From: Chloroflexota bacterium
GTDB lineage: Bacteria > Chloroflexota > Dehalococcoidia > Lucifugimonadales > Lucifugimonadaceae
Assembly: GCA_002699165.1 (NCBI GenBank)
Contig: PABO01000011.1
Coordinates: forward strand, 1-36,941
Reading direction: 5' to 3'
Length of the DNA: 36,941 bases
The position numbers were made by a program, and so were the translations under genes. Below, piece by piece: positions 1 through 8,331 of this stretch. Every line of letters starts with the position of its first letter. The stretch's first letter is position 1. The notes beneath the pieces were generated by a model. The model ran no database searches. It was given only the letters and a program-made list of their open reading frames with translations, and had not been told where the DNA came from.

Positions 1-1691
1 CCATAGTCTTCTACTAATCCAGAAATTTCAATTCCTAGTCTAGCCCAGTCACTCATAACAGTGTCAGCTACTTCAAGTCCAACAGGACCTGCTTCAGCTG
101 CGTATGCTTGTAGTACAAGACCATCAATGGCCCTATTACCATCAGCATCTGCTGGGTAACCAGCTTGATCAAGTAGAGCTCCAGCAGCTTCGATGTCACC
201 ATCAGGAAGCTCATAAATTACTCCACCTGTTGCAGAAGTTTTTGTTCCTGCGGCATCCCAAACTCCAGTGTCTCTCTTAGGATCCCAACCAGGATATTCT
301 GGTCCCATGTACTCTGAGTAGATTGGTGTTCCGATTCCATTTAATAGAGAATCGTTAATACCGTTTCTATCTAGAGCTGTAGAAAGAGCAAGTCTTACTA
401 GTCTTGCTTGTTCCATATCTGTCATACCTGCAGGGTTGTCAGTATCTGTATATCTTACAACAGATGAGTCTGTTCCACCTTCGTGGTATGAATCTTCTTG
501 CCATGGGTCACCAATCCATGCAACATCTTTATCGTAAGCAGGAGAATCCCAAGGGTTCAATGCTTCACCAGTTCTTGCATGAGTTTCTTCCCAAAGGTTA
601 CCTGGGAAAATGATTGATTGTCCAACATATCCACCTGGCATAGTCTCTAGGAATCTAAGGTCATCAGATCCAGAAACAACATCAGCAAGTAGTTTATAGT
701 CAACTACAGCCATGTCTACTTCACCAGACTTTAACATAGCAACCTGAGTTTGTGACTCAGGAACTTGAATTACTTCAATTTCAGCTACATTTGGAGTTGC
801 TCTCCAGTGATCTTCAACAGCAAATACTGAACATCTGTCACCTGCAGTACACTCACCGTGTGCATAAGGTCCAGTCATTACAGCATTCTTTGAAGCCCAG
901 TCAGCACCCATCATGTCAACGTGGTGAACAGCACCTTGAACAGGAGCAGCACCTAAACAACCGAACTCAGATAAAGGTAAACAGAAAAATACTGGACTTA
1001 CCAATCCAACTTCAAATGTTAAGTCATCAACAACGGAAGCTTTTGTGAAAATAGCACCAACGTCCCCAGAATCTGGGTATGAGCTATCTGGGTTTACAGT
1101 TCCGTTAACTGTGTTAAACCATCTTACTCTGTCTTCAGCAGTAACAAATCCAAAGTCAATATCTTCTGAACCTTTAGGAGACTGCCATTTCATTCCAGCG
1201 TTAAGCTCGATTGTAACTTTAGTTCCTGCAGGGTCTATTGTCCAAGATTTTGCCATCTGTGGAGTCATAGCGTTACCTTTATCAAAATAGAAAAGGTGTT
1301 CTCCGATACCTATCAAGTCAGCAGCAGACCACTTATAAGGACCTGACCATGGAGTTCCAAAAACTGGATTTACTTCATGGTGAGCTCTTATTAGTTTCCC
1401 ACTAGGGCCACTTGGAGCAGAAGTCGAAGATTTTGAAGCACTTGCAGCTTTAGTTGCTTTACTCTCTGCTTTGGCAGCAGGAGCAGCAGCTTTAGGGGCT
1501 TCAGGTTTGGCAGCCGCTTGAGGAGCAGCAGGCGCTTTTGGTGCAGCAGGTGCAGCTGGTGCAGCTGATGATGAAGATGATGATGAAGTTTCAGCATCGT
1601 CTCCGCCACAGGCAACAACTAGAACCATTAGCATTGAAGCAACCAGCAATCCTGCTAGCATACCAGATTTACGTAGTATATTTATACTCAT
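1..1691 (-). CDS. ABC transporter family-5 solute-binding lipoprotein (5' part; runs off the window)
   Basis: About 563 residues are visible, read on the minus strand from an ATG at 1691; the 3' end lies beyond base 1. The start has a strong Shine-Dalgarno GGAGG (1700-1704) 8 bases upstream. A signal peptide ends in a lipobox (LVVAC, Cys28), so the protein should be a membrane-anchored lipoprotein. Residues about 32-85 are a low-complexity Ser/Ala/Pro/Lys linker. The rest resembles SBP_bac_5 (DppA/OppA-like) proteins, which bind peptides or other small solutes for an ABC importer: an early WSGPYKWSAADLIG stretch, the phrase GEVDMAVVDY, and a region with many Asp and Tyr residues. The ligand cannot be told. 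Base composition is richer in G+C and the codons more uniform than in neighbouring genes, which suggests high expression (inference). Permease and ATPase genes are not in the window. Confidence 0.9.
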   Translation of the reverse strand, partial: MSINILRKSGMLAGLLVASMLMVLVVACGGDDAETSSSSSSSAAPAAPAAPKAPAAPQAAAKPEAPKAAAPAAKAESKATKAASASKSSTSAPSGPSGKLIRAHHEVNPVFGTPWSGPYKWSAADLIGIGEHLFYFDKGNAMTPQMAKSWTIDPAGTKVTIELNAGMKWQSPKGSEDIDFGFVTAEDRVRWFNTVNGTVNPDSSYPDSGDVGAIFTKASVVDDLTFEVGLVSPVFFCLPLSEFGCLGAAPVQGAVHHVDMMGADWASKNAVMTGPYAHGECTAGDRCSVFAVEDHWRATPNVAEIEVIQVPESQTQVAMLKSGEVDMAVVDYKLLADVVSGSDDLRFLETMPGGYVGQSIIFPGNLWEETHARTGEALNPWDSPAYDKDVAWIGDPWQEDSYHEGGTDSSVVRYTDTDNPAGMTDMEQARLVRLALSTALDRNGINDSLLNGIGTPIYSEYMGPEYPGWDPKRDTGVWDAAGTKTSATGGVIYELPDGDIEAAGALLDQAGYPADADGNRAIDGLVLQAYAAEAGPVGLEVADTVMSDWARLGIEISGLVEDY

Positions 1692-1883
1692 AAAATTTTC
1701 CTCCAACACTTATCCACCAGAAATCCAGTGGACTTGTTTATTTTTTCGCTAATATAAGTGACGGAAATGAGATTATAATAAAAGGCTCTCTCTAAACTCT
1801 CCGCTTAGTAAAATATACAATCGGCTAATTTATTATTACCTTAATATTAAAAGTTCAATATTCCGCAGTTATATCTGCGAGTT
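1692..1883 (-). promoter_or_regulatory. Long 5' leader of the solute-binding protein mRNA with small hairpins
   Basis: The inferred leader contains a CGCAG/CTGCG stem with a six-base loop (1864-1879) just after the predicted start site. A second hairpin (1713-1732; six pairs including one G-U, eight-base loop) ends shortly before the Shine-Dalgarno. No riboswitch family is recognised, and no leader ORF or poly-U terminator is seen. Confidence 0.35.
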
Positions 1884-1889
1884 CTACGT

Positions 1890-1918
1890 AGAGTATATAT
1901 AATATGCGCATATGTCAA
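1890..1918 (-). promoter_or_regulatory. Sigma70-type promoter of the solute-binding protein gene, with a palindrome in the spacer
   Basis: On the minus strand a perfect -35 TTGACA (1913-1918) is followed after 17 bases by TACTCT (1890-1895). The spacer holds a perfect 12-base palindrome, ATATGCGCATAT (1902-1913), which would be well placed for a repressor. Transcription would begin near 1883, leaving a leader of about 190 bases. A second TATAAT (1772-1777) lies nearer the gene but has no good -35. Confidence 0.6.
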
Positions 1919-1970
1919 CAAAAAATAGATTTTTTTTTATATAAAATTTATACTAAAAAATTAAAGGATT

Positions 1971-1976
1971 TATAGT
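1971..1976 (+). promoter_or_regulatory. -10 element of a probably leaderless transcript for the dehydratase gene
   Basis: TATAGT is followed by only five bases (ACGTT) before the ATG at 1982, so transcription should begin at or beside the start codon. An AAAGGAT further upstream is too far away to act as a ribosome-binding site. No convincing -35 is seen. Confidence 0.45.
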
Positions 1977-1981
1977 ACGTT

Positions 1982-3139
1982 ATGAATGAAATATATAGAC
2001 TAGAATTTAGGCAATTTTCTGCAGAGCATCATAATGCATCTAGAAATTGGCTTATTCCTATTATTTACTGCAAAAACTCTGAGTTATTTGGAATAGGAGA
2101 TGCTAGTTATTTGGGAGATGATGACAGAATAATTGATGAAATAAAGTACCTTTTTGAAAAGTATTACAAAGGAAAGGACCCTCTAGATAATGAGTCGATT
2201 TGGTTGAATGCATATAACAACTCTATGCAAAGAGGTGGGAGAATTTCCACAACTGCTATTTCAGGTTTAGATATAGCACTATGGGATCTAAAGGGGAAAA
2301 TATTAAATCAACCTATCTATAAGCTATTGGGTGGATCGCTTAGAGAAAAAATCATGGTTTATGCTAATGGATGGTATACAAATCCTGGAACGCCAAAGCT
2401 AAATGCAGAAGAGGCTAAAGAGGTAATAGGTATGGGTTATAAAGCAATTAAGTTTGATCCTTTTGGCCAAAAAAATTTTTATAAACTTTCAAAAGAAGAA
2501 TTTTTTCTTAGCGAAAATAGAATAAAAGAAGTTAGAAAAGCGGTTGGGCAAAATGTTGAAATCCTGATTGAAGGTCATGCAAAGTTTAATGTAATGAATG
2601 CAGTAAAGATTGCTGAAATGATAAAAAAATATGATCCATTGTTTTTTGAAGAACCAGTTTCTGAAGAAAATATTTCTGAACTAGTTAATCTCAAAAAATA
2701 TACTAATATATCAATTGCAACAGGAGAAAGGTTATATACAAAATTTCCTTTTGGAGAAATTATTGATAAAAATGCCGCAGATGTGCTTCAACCCGATATT
2801 GCTAATGCGGGAGGTTTAACAGAATTGAAAAAAATTTCTAATATGGCAGAAGCAAAACATATAACCATAGCTCCTCACAATACATGCTCCCCAGTTGGAG
2901 CAATTGCAGAAATGCATCTTTGTAAAAATATCCCAAATTTTGAAATAATGGAGTACCATGCAGAATTTTATTCTCCACAATATTTCAAGTTTTTTGAAGG
3001 ATTTCCTCGTCAAAAAGATGGATATGTTACACTATCTGATAAGCCAGGATTAGGGCTTGAAATAAATGAGAAAGAAATACAAAAGCATCCTCCATTTGTG
3101 AATACAAATGCTAGAGGAGGAGCGAACAAAACTATATGA
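1982..3139 (+). CDS. Enolase-superfamily (mandelate racemase/muconate lactonizing type) sugar-acid dehydratase
   Basis: 385 residues, the usual length for the family. Three Mg2+ ligands can be read at the classical 26-residue spacing: E197 (in IEGHAKF), E223 (FFEEP) and E249 (ATGER). H199, two residues after the first ligand, and the D272/H299 pair (QPDIANAGG; APHNTCSP) are the acid/base residues expected in galactonate or ManD-like acid-sugar dehydratases. The barrel signature LDIALWDLKGK is at 96-106. The first metal ligand is Glu where well-studied members usually have Asp. The likely reaction is dehydration of an aldonic acid to a 2-keto-3-deoxy acid; the substrate is not determined. The aldolase gene follows 10 bases downstream and would cleave such a product, so the two probably act in sequence. 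Confidence 0.88.
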   Translation: MNEIYRLEFRQFSAEHHNASRNWLIPIIYCKNSELFGIGDASYLGDDDRIIDEIKYLFEKYYKGKDPLDNESIWLNAYNNSMQRGGRISTTAISGLDIALWDLKGKILNQPIYKLLGGSLREKIMVYANGWYTNPGTPKLNAEEAKEVIGMGYKAIKFDPFGQKNFYKLSKEEFFLSENRIKEVRKAVGQNVEILIEGHAKFNVMNAVKIAEMIKKYDPLFFEEPVSEENISELVNLKKYTNISIATGERLYTKFPFGEIIDKNAADVLQPDIANAGGLTELKKISNMAEAKHITIAPHNTCSPVGAIAEMHLCKNIPNFEIMEYHAEFYSPQYFKFFEGFPRQKDGYVTLSDKPGLGLEINEKEIQKHPPFVNTNARGGANKTI

Positions 3140-3149
3140 GGAGATTACT

Positions 3150-3884
3150 ATGATTGAAAATACAATAATGAAAAAAAACAGAGAGGGTAAAAAAGCAAAT
3201 GTTTTTGGACTTACATATCCATCACTAAATCTAGTAGAACTTGCTGCACACGCAGGTTTCGATGCAATTAATTGTGATGGAGAACATGGGCTATTTTCAC
3301 CAGAATCACTAGACGATATATGTAGAGTTGCAAACGGTTACGGAATGAGCGTAACTGCAAGGGTTCCTGATAAAAGTCCCTATTGGATCAACTTATATTT
3401 AGACAGAGGAATTCAAGGAATTGTAGGTCCTCATGTTGAATCAAAAAAAGAAGCTCAAGAATTTGCTGATGCTTGTTTATTTCCAACTTTTGGAAAAAGA
3501 TCTTGGGGTGGAGGAAGAGGAACTGAATTTAATGATGATCAAAAAATTTCTGAATATGGAGGTAAGTTAGAATTTGCTAAATGGACAAATAAAAACATGC
3601 TTGTAATTGCTCAGATAGAGTCAGTCCCTGGATGGGATAATTTAGAAGAAATCTTAAGCGTTGAAGGTTTGACAGGTATTACTGGAGGCCCAAATGATTT
3701 AGCAGCTTCAATGGGAATACCAGGTGAGCCTGATAATCCTAAAAGACAGCAACTTACATCCGAAATAGAGTCCAAAGCAAGAAAAAATAATAAAATAGTT
3801 CAAGATGACATAATGAGAACTTTATCAATTCAAGAATTGATGATAGATGGTGGTAGAAAATTTATTTCTGAGGGTCAAAAATAA
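3150..3884 (+). CDS. HpcH/HpaI-family class II aldolase
   Basis: 244 residues from the ATG at 3150, chosen because GAGGAG (3138-3143) lies six bases before it; an in-frame ATG at 3108 would add 14 residues inside the preceding gene and has no ribosome-binding site. Family motifs are present: CDGEHG near the N-terminus, an arginine in TARVPD, the LDRGIQGIVGPHVES strand, IAQIES with a metal-ligand Glu, and GGPNDLAASMG with the second ligand Asp. These metal-dependent enzymes cleave 2-keto-3-deoxy acids (for example 2-keto-3-deoxy-rhamnonate) to pyruvate and an aldehyde. It sits 10 bases after a sugar-acid dehydratase, which supports a two-step catabolic unit. The exact substrate is unknown. Confidence 0.87.
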   Translation: MIENTIMKKNREGKKANVFGLTYPSLNLVELAAHAGFDAINCDGEHGLFSPESLDDICRVANGYGMSVTARVPDKSPYWINLYLDRGIQGIVGPHVESKKEAQEFADACLFPTFGKRSWGGGRGTEFNDDQKISEYGGKLEFAKWTNKNMLVIAQIESVPGWDNLEEILSVEGLTGITGGPNDLAASMGIPGEPDNPKRQQLTSEIESKARKNNKIVQDDIMRTLSIQELMIDGGRKFISEGQK

Positions 3885-3886
3885 TT

Positions 3887-4309
3887 ATGAAAAAAACTTC
3901 ATTCATAAAATCAGGAGATAAAGAACTTGCAATTCATGGAGACTATCTAAGATTTAAAGATGATGAATCTATCAAAGATATAGTAATAAATAAGATAACC
4001 TCAATATCTGTTGAAAATATTAATGATCAATATTCAAAATTGATATGGGCAGCATTAGGTTTTTTCACTTCAATAATCTCCTGGTATTTATTAGAAGAAA
4101 GCATATTTTCTACTATAATTTCCATTTTGAGTCTAATTGGAGCCGTAGTTTTTTTTATTAGCTATTTCTTACTGTCACTTTACAGAAAATTTACTATTAA
4201 GACGGCTAGAATAGATATTTTTCTAGAATTTTCTAGTTTAGATAACCATAAAATTTTAGAATTCAAGAAAACATTATTGGAGAGAATGAACAGCTATAAT
4301 TCTAAGTAA
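3887..4309 (+). CDS. Small membrane protein of unknown function
   Basis: 140 residues, starting two bases after the aldolase stop codon, so probably co-transcribed. Residues 1-50 are polar and beta-rich. Two hydrophobic segments follow at about 50-67 and 73-98 with a short turn between them, and a basic/polar tail resembles the N-terminal part in character. A soluble domain split by a two-helix hairpin resembles small bacterial PH-like membrane proteins, but no family is firmly recognised. The last eight bases overlap the convergent tsaD gene. Nothing links it to sugar-acid breakdown except position. Confidence 0.7.
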   Translation: MKKTSFIKSGDKELAIHGDYLRFKDDESIKDIVINKITSISVENINDQYSKLIWAALGFFTSIISWYLLEESIFSTIISILSLIGAVVFFISYFLLSLYRKFTIKTARIDIFLEFSSLDNHKILEFKKTLLERMNSYNSK

Positions 4310-5333
4310 CATTTAGTTGAGGATTAACTAAAATTTCATTTGACGGAATAATTTTATTTTTTTTAAAATCAACCAATCCCCTGCAAGCAATCATGAGGCC
4401 ATTATCCGTGCAATGTTTTCTTTCAGGGAAAATAGATTTTATGGATTTTTTTTCAAATTTTTCTCTTATGAATCCGTTAGCTGCAACCCCACCAGATACT
4501 AAAATATTTTTACAATTATATTTTTCAGCTACACGTATTGATTTAGTTATCAATACATCTGAAACAGCAACTTGAAAAGCATAAGCCAATTCAGACATTT
4601 CATTTTTTATTTCTTCTTGGTTAATTTTTTTATTATCATAAATTTTTTCATAAGCTAAATTTTTTGAAGCTGTCTTTAGACCACTAAAGCTAAATTCTTC
4701 ATCTTTTTTTAACCAAGCCCTTGGCAATTCATAATTTTTATTTCTTGCTAATTTAGCCCATTTTTCAATAACTGGACCTCCAGGATAACCCAATCCCAAT
4801 ATTCGAGAAACTTTATCAAATGCTTCTCCCACTGCATCATCTCTGGTTTGACCTAATAATTTATAAGAATCGTAGTCGTTCATTAAGATTAACTCTGTAT
4901 GACCACCTGAAATCAATAATGATATACAAGGAAAGATCTCATTTTTATGCAAATTAAATTTATTCTCCTCAATAAAACATGCTGAGATATGTCCTTCTAA
5001 ATGATTTACTCCAATTAGCGGTATATTTAAAGATGAAGATAAACCTTTTGCAAAATTCAAGCCTACTAATAGCGAACCTGCTAATCCAGGTCCGTTAGTC
5101 ACCGCAATAGCAGAAATATCATTTAAAGAAAGATTTGAAATTTTAATGGCTTCTCTTACAACTTTATGAATATTTATGATGTGTGCCCTTGAAGCCAATT
5201 CTGGAATAATTCCTCCATAAGGAGCGTGTGTTTCGATTTGAGAAGCGACTACATTACTTAATATATTCCCATTAAGATCAATTATCCCACAAGCAGTTTC
5301 ATCACAAGATGTTTCTATACCTAATATTGCCAT
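4302..5333 (-). CDS. tsaD: tRNA N6-threonylcarbamoyladenosine (t6A37) synthase subunit TsaD
   Basis: 343 residues, full length. TsaD transfers the threonylcarbamoyl group to A37 of ANN-decoding tRNAs in the cytoplasm, together with TsaB and TsaE. The N-terminal GIETSCDETACG motif, the metal-binding HLEGH (H111, H115), LISGGHTEL, GYPGGP and the C-terminal VSGGVAANGFIR nucleotide-binding motif are all present. No Shine-Dalgarno is seen before the ATG at 5333. The gene stands alone: it is divergent from ctaA with 72 bases between the starts, and convergent with the membrane protein gene. TsaB, TsaC and TsaE are not in the window. Confidence 0.97.
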   Translation of the reverse strand: MAILGIETSCDETACGIIDLNGNILSNVVASQIETHAPYGGIIPELASRAHIINIHKVVREAIKISNLSLNDISAIAVTNGPGLAGSLLVGLNFAKGLSSSLNIPLIGVNHLEGHISACFIEENKFNLHKNEIFPCISLLISGGHTELILMNDYDSYKLLGQTRDDAVGEAFDKVSRILGLGYPGGPVIEKWAKLARNKNYELPRAWLKKDEEFSFSGLKTASKNLAYEKIYDNKKINQEEIKNEMSELAYAFQVAVSDVLITKSIRVAEKYNCKNILVSGGVAANGFIREKFEKKSIKSIFPERKHCTDNGLMIACRGLVDFKKNKIIPSNEILVNPQLNVT

Positions 5334-5405
5334 TTTGATTAATTATTTTTTTAGAAGAGCATTTTAAATATATATTAATTTAAATTAATTTAGTCTAATT
5401 AATAT

Positions 5406-6290
5406 ATGGAGAAAAAAAAATTTACTAATAAAAAATTTTTACTTACTTTTGCTTTACTAGGTATATTCTTTTCTTTTTTCCAACCTACATGCGGAGCATT
5501 CACAAGAGTAACTGATTCAGGAGATGGTTGTCCAGATTGGCCTACATGCTTTGGTTCTTGGATCCCTCCAAACGATATTCATGCAATTATAGAATGGAGT
5601 CATCGAACATCAGGAGTGTTATTCGGAATAGTTTCAATAATGCTAGTAATTTTTTCATACCTTGTTTACAGAAAATTTAACTATACAGTAAAAACATACA
5701 CAGTTATTCTAATCTTAATTATCATAGTTGGAGGTATTGGAGGGGCAGTTGTTTTGTCTGAACTAAATCCTGCTATAAGAACAGTGCATTTAGCTGGTGC
5801 GCAAACAATTGCAGCATTAATGGTGGCATCATTTATTTCTATTAATATTTCAAAAGTTGATACAAATAAAAAAATAAAAACCTTATCAATAATTACAGCA
5901 TTTTTAGCAATTGCTTCATTACTATCTGGGGCATACGCTGTATGGCAGGGAGCGGGAGCGGTTTGTTACAGATGGCCTTTATGTGACGATTACCTTATCC
6001 CTAGATATACAAATCAGTGGATTCATATGATCCATAGAATTATTTCTATTGGATTATTGCTCCATATAGCAAGATTATCTTATGTACTAATAAAATCTAA
6101 ATACAGTACAACTTTAGTTAGATCGGGGTATTTATTATTGTCAGTTGGAGTTTTACAAACTCTAATAGGTGCGTCTATACCAATTTCAGAATTTTCAGTT
6201 TGGTCAAGGTCTGTTCACTTAGGTCTAGCAACTATAGTATGGATGGTTAGCGTATCTATTATAATGATCACAAAGACTAAAAATCACTAA
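5406..6290 (+). CDS. ctaA: Heme A synthase (COX15/CtaA)
   Basis: 294 residues with about eight membrane helices. CtaA oxidises the C8 methyl group of heme O to make heme A for cytochrome oxidase. The two extracytoplasmic cysteine pairs of the Bacillus/actinobacterial type are present: C42 and C48 (CPDWPTC) and the CYRWPLC pair near residue 200. Heme-ligand histidines follow in the EWSHR (E63, H66) and WIHMIHR motifs. A TAGTCT hexamer ends nine bases before the ATG, so the mRNA may have almost no leader. ctaB follows after 10 bases; together they supply heme for an aa3-type oxidase, implying aerobic respiration. Confidence 0.95.
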   Translation: MEKKKFTNKKFLLTFALLGIFFSFFQPTCGAFTRVTDSGDGCPDWPTCFGSWIPPNDIHAIIEWSHRTSGVLFGIVSIMLVIFSYLVYRKFNYTVKTYTVILILIIIVGGIGGAVVLSELNPAIRTVHLAGAQTIAALMVASFISINISKVDTNKKIKTLSIITAFLAIASLLSGAYAVWQGAGAVCYRWPLCDDYLIPRYTNQWIHMIHRIISIGLLLHIARLSYVLIKSKYSTTLVRSGYLLLSVGVLQTLIGASIPISEFSVWSRSVHLGLATIVWMVSVSIIMITKTKNH

Positions 6291-6300
6291 GCATAGTTTT

Positions 6301-7179
6301 ATGATCTCAACTATAAATAATTATTTTCTTTTGACCAAACCTAGAGTTTTAACTTTACTTATATTTACAAGTTTCGGAGGGGCTTTTTTAGCCAAACAAG
6401 GCGTTCCAAGTTTATTGGAGTGTCTAGGACTATTCATAGGAGGATATTGTGCTTCTGGTGCTGCTGCAACTCTAAATATGTACTTTGAAACAGATATAGA
6501 TCGTGATATGGGTAGAACCAAAAATAGGCCAATTGCTGATGGATCTATTTCACATAAAAAAGCTTTGGGGTTTTCAATAGCTTTATCAATTATTTCTTTT
6601 ATTTCTTTGTTTTTTCTCAATAATTTCCTTGCAGCTATTTTAGCTTTTTCGGGAGGTTTTTTTTATGTTGTCATTTACACACTCTACTTAAAAAAGAGAA
6701 CTATTCAAAATATAGTTATTGGAGGGGCAGCCGGAGCTTTTCCCCCACTAGTAGGATATGCTGCAATAAATAATAATTTAACCTTAGAATCCATTTATCT
6801 ATTTTTAATTATTTTCTTTTGGACACCTCCTCATTTCTGGGCATTAGCAATCATGATAAAAGATGACTATGCAAAAGTTAATATCCCTATGTTACCAGTT
6901 GTAAAAGGGGTAAAAAATGCTTCAATGCAAATTTTACTTTACAGTATTCTCCTTGTATTCATAACTATACTGATAGTAACAATTTCTCCTAGCTTGGGAT
7001 GGATTTATGTTATTAGTTCGATTATTTTGGGGATAATCTTAATAATCAAGGCTTTTTACTTGTTCAAAATTCAAGACAGGACTTCAGCTGTATCTATTTA
7101 CAAGTATTCTTTAATTTATCTATTTCTTCTAATTGGATTTATTATGATAGATAGTTCAATTAATTTTTTAGAAATTTAG
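6301..7179 (+). CDS. ctaB: Protoheme IX farnesyltransferase (heme O synthase), UbiA family
   Basis: 292 residues with about nine membrane helices. It farnesylates protoheme IX to heme O, the substrate of CtaA encoded just upstream. The prenyl-diphosphate/Mg2+ motif NMYFETDIDRD (N59 to D69) followed by RTKNRP is typical of CtaB/COX10. A second acidic motif, DDYAKVNIPMLP, matches the family. The gene begins 10 bases after ctaA and its last four bases overlap the 3' end of the convergent rplT. No cytochrome oxidase subunit genes are in the window. Confidence 0.96.
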   Translation: MISTINNYFLLTKPRVLTLLIFTSFGGAFLAKQGVPSLLECLGLFIGGYCASGAAATLNMYFETDIDRDMGRTKNRPIADGSISHKKALGFSIALSIISFISLFFLNNFLAAILAFSGGFFYVVIYTLYLKKRTIQNIVIGGAAGAFPPLVGYAAINNNLTLESIYLFLIIFFWTPPHFWALAIMIKDDYAKVNIPMLPVVKGVKNASMQILLYSILLVFITILIVTISPSLGWIYVISSIILGIILIIKAFYLFKIQDRTSAVSIYKYSLIYLFLLIGFIMIDSSINFLEI

Positions 7180-7523
7180 GAGTTCACTTGCTCTACAAGC
7201 GATGCAAAGCCCTGAGGTTCTCTTACGGCTAATTCAGCTAATGATTTTCTGTCAATCTGAATATTTTTTTGAGTTAAAAGATTCATAAATTTTGAGTATG
7301 AAATACCATTTTCTCTAGCAGCGGCATTAATTCTAGTTATAGCTAGTCTTCTCATTGTTCTTTTTTTTAGGTGCCTATGCTTTGTTGAATAATTCAGTGC
7401 ATGAGTTAGAGATTCTTTAGCTGCACGAATTCTAGTTCTGCTGGCTGCTCTGTGACCCTTTACCTGCTTAAGTATAGATTTATGTTTTCTTCTGGTGGTC
7501 ATTCCACCTTTTACTCTAGACAT
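7176..7523 (-). CDS. rplT: 50S ribosomal protein L20
   Basis: 115 residues, the normal length. L20 binds 23S rRNA early in large-subunit assembly. The basic N-terminus (MSRVKGGMTTRRKHKSILK, GHRAASRTRIRAAKES) and the C-terminal INAAARENGISYSKFM region are diagnostic. A GGAGAG Shine-Dalgarno precedes the start. It is the last gene of the conserved infC-rpmI-rplT operon, 15 bases after rpmI. In some bacteria L20 represses this operon, but no clear L20-binding structure was identified here. Confidence 0.97.
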   Translation of the reverse strand: MSRVKGGMTTRRKHKSILKQVKGHRAASRTRIRAAKESLTHALNYSTKHRHLKKRTMRRLAITRINAAARENGISYSKFMNLLTQKNIQIDRKSLAELAVREPQGFASLVEQVNS

Positions 7524-7538
7524 TTCTCTCCAAAATTC

Positions 7539-7730
7539 TTATATTAGATTTTTTATTTTATCTGAAATTCGAGTTGAATCTAGCTCAACTTTACCACCAA
7601 ATAATCTTTTTACTCTTTTAGCTTTTTTTCTTCTAAGATGACTTTTTGGTCCCTTGGTCCTAACTAATTTACCCGAACCTGTTACATGAAACCTTTTTTT
7701 TGCAGCTTTGTTAGTTTTAATTTTTGGCAT
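7539..7730 (-). CDS. rpmI: 50S ribosomal protein L35
   Basis: 63 residues, very basic, matching L35: MPKIKTNKAAKKRFHVTGSG at the start and the HLRRKKAKRVKRL core. It lies between infC (one base upstream) and rplT in the standard order. No separate ribosome-binding site is visible, so translation is probably coupled to infC. Confidence 0.96.
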   Translation of the reverse strand: MPKIKTNKAAKKRFHVTGSGKLVRTKGPKSHLRRKKAKRVKRLFGGKVELDSTRISDKIKNLI

Positions 7731-7731
7731 T

Positions 7732-8283
7732 TTATTCTTTATTCTCTTTTTCTTTATTTTTCATAGTCCCAATTGGGAAAGCTGGAGAAACAACTAAACT
7801 TAATGTCCGCCCTTCATTTGAAGGTCTTTTATCAAGCTTGGCCATATCTTTTACCCCTTCAGCAACTGACCTCAATACTTTCATTGCAAAATCAGGATGA
7901 GCCGCTTCTCTACCTCTTAGCATAACGGCAACTCTAACTTTTGATCCATCATCAAGTAGTGATCTAACTTTTTTAATCTTCAGATCAACATCATTTTTAG
8001 AAGTCCCAGGCCTTAACCTAACTTCTCTTTGTGTTTGAGTCGTTTTACTTTTATTTTTCTTATCTCTTTTTGAGAGATTGTACTTAAACTTTCCATAATC
8101 AAGCAATCTACATACGGGAGGATCTTGATTCGGGGACACTTCAACTAAATCTAGACCATTTTCAATTGCCATTTGCATGGCTTCGCTTGTTTTCAAAATT
8201 TTAGAGTTGGATTGATCTTCACCTGAAATCAATCTAACTGAGCTAGTTCTAATACGCTCATTAACCCTATATTCCTTAGCTAT
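7732..8283 (-). CDS. infC: Translation initiation factor IF-3, with a rare ATA start codon
   Basis: 183 residues if it starts at the ATA codon (8281-8283). IF-3 binds the 30S subunit and checks the start codon and initiator tRNA. Reading on from ATA gives AKEYRVNERIRTSSVRLI, the standard IF-3 N-terminus, and AGGAG (8290-8294) lies six bases before ATA. An in-frame TAA lies only two codons further upstream and there is no ATG, GTG or TTG until the internal TTG at 8232, which would delete 17 conserved residues. The conserved core is present: GLDLVEVSPNQDPPVCRLLDYGKF, then the C-domain with VRLRPGTSKNDVDLK and VMLRGREAAHPD. Non-canonical infC starts (AUU in E. coli) are a known basis of IF-3 autoregulation; the same is inferred here. 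It heads the infC-rpmI-rplT operon. Confidence 0.94.
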   Translation of the reverse strand: MAKEYRVNERIRTSSVRLISGEDQSNSKILKTSEAMQMAIENGLDLVEVSPNQDPPVCRLLDYGKFKYNLSKRDKKNKSKTTQTQREVRLRPGTSKNDVDLKIKKVRSLLDDGSKVRVAVMLRGREAAHPDFAMKVLRSVAEGVKDMAKLDKRPSNEGRTLSLVVSPAFPIGTMKNKEKENKE

Positions 8284-8331
8284 TTTTTACTCCTGTATTC
8301 ATGTATTTTTTTATAAAAAGTCTACTAATCT

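Noticed and set aside
404-1618. Several short ORFs across the first 1.6 kb
   Set aside because: All are shadow frames of the solute-binding lipoprotein, which reads openly on the minus strand from 1691 to the window edge with a signal peptide and lipobox.
8232-8234. TTG at 8232 as the infC start
   Set aside because: It would remove conserved N-terminal IF-3 residues and has no ribosome-binding site, unlike the ATA at 8283.
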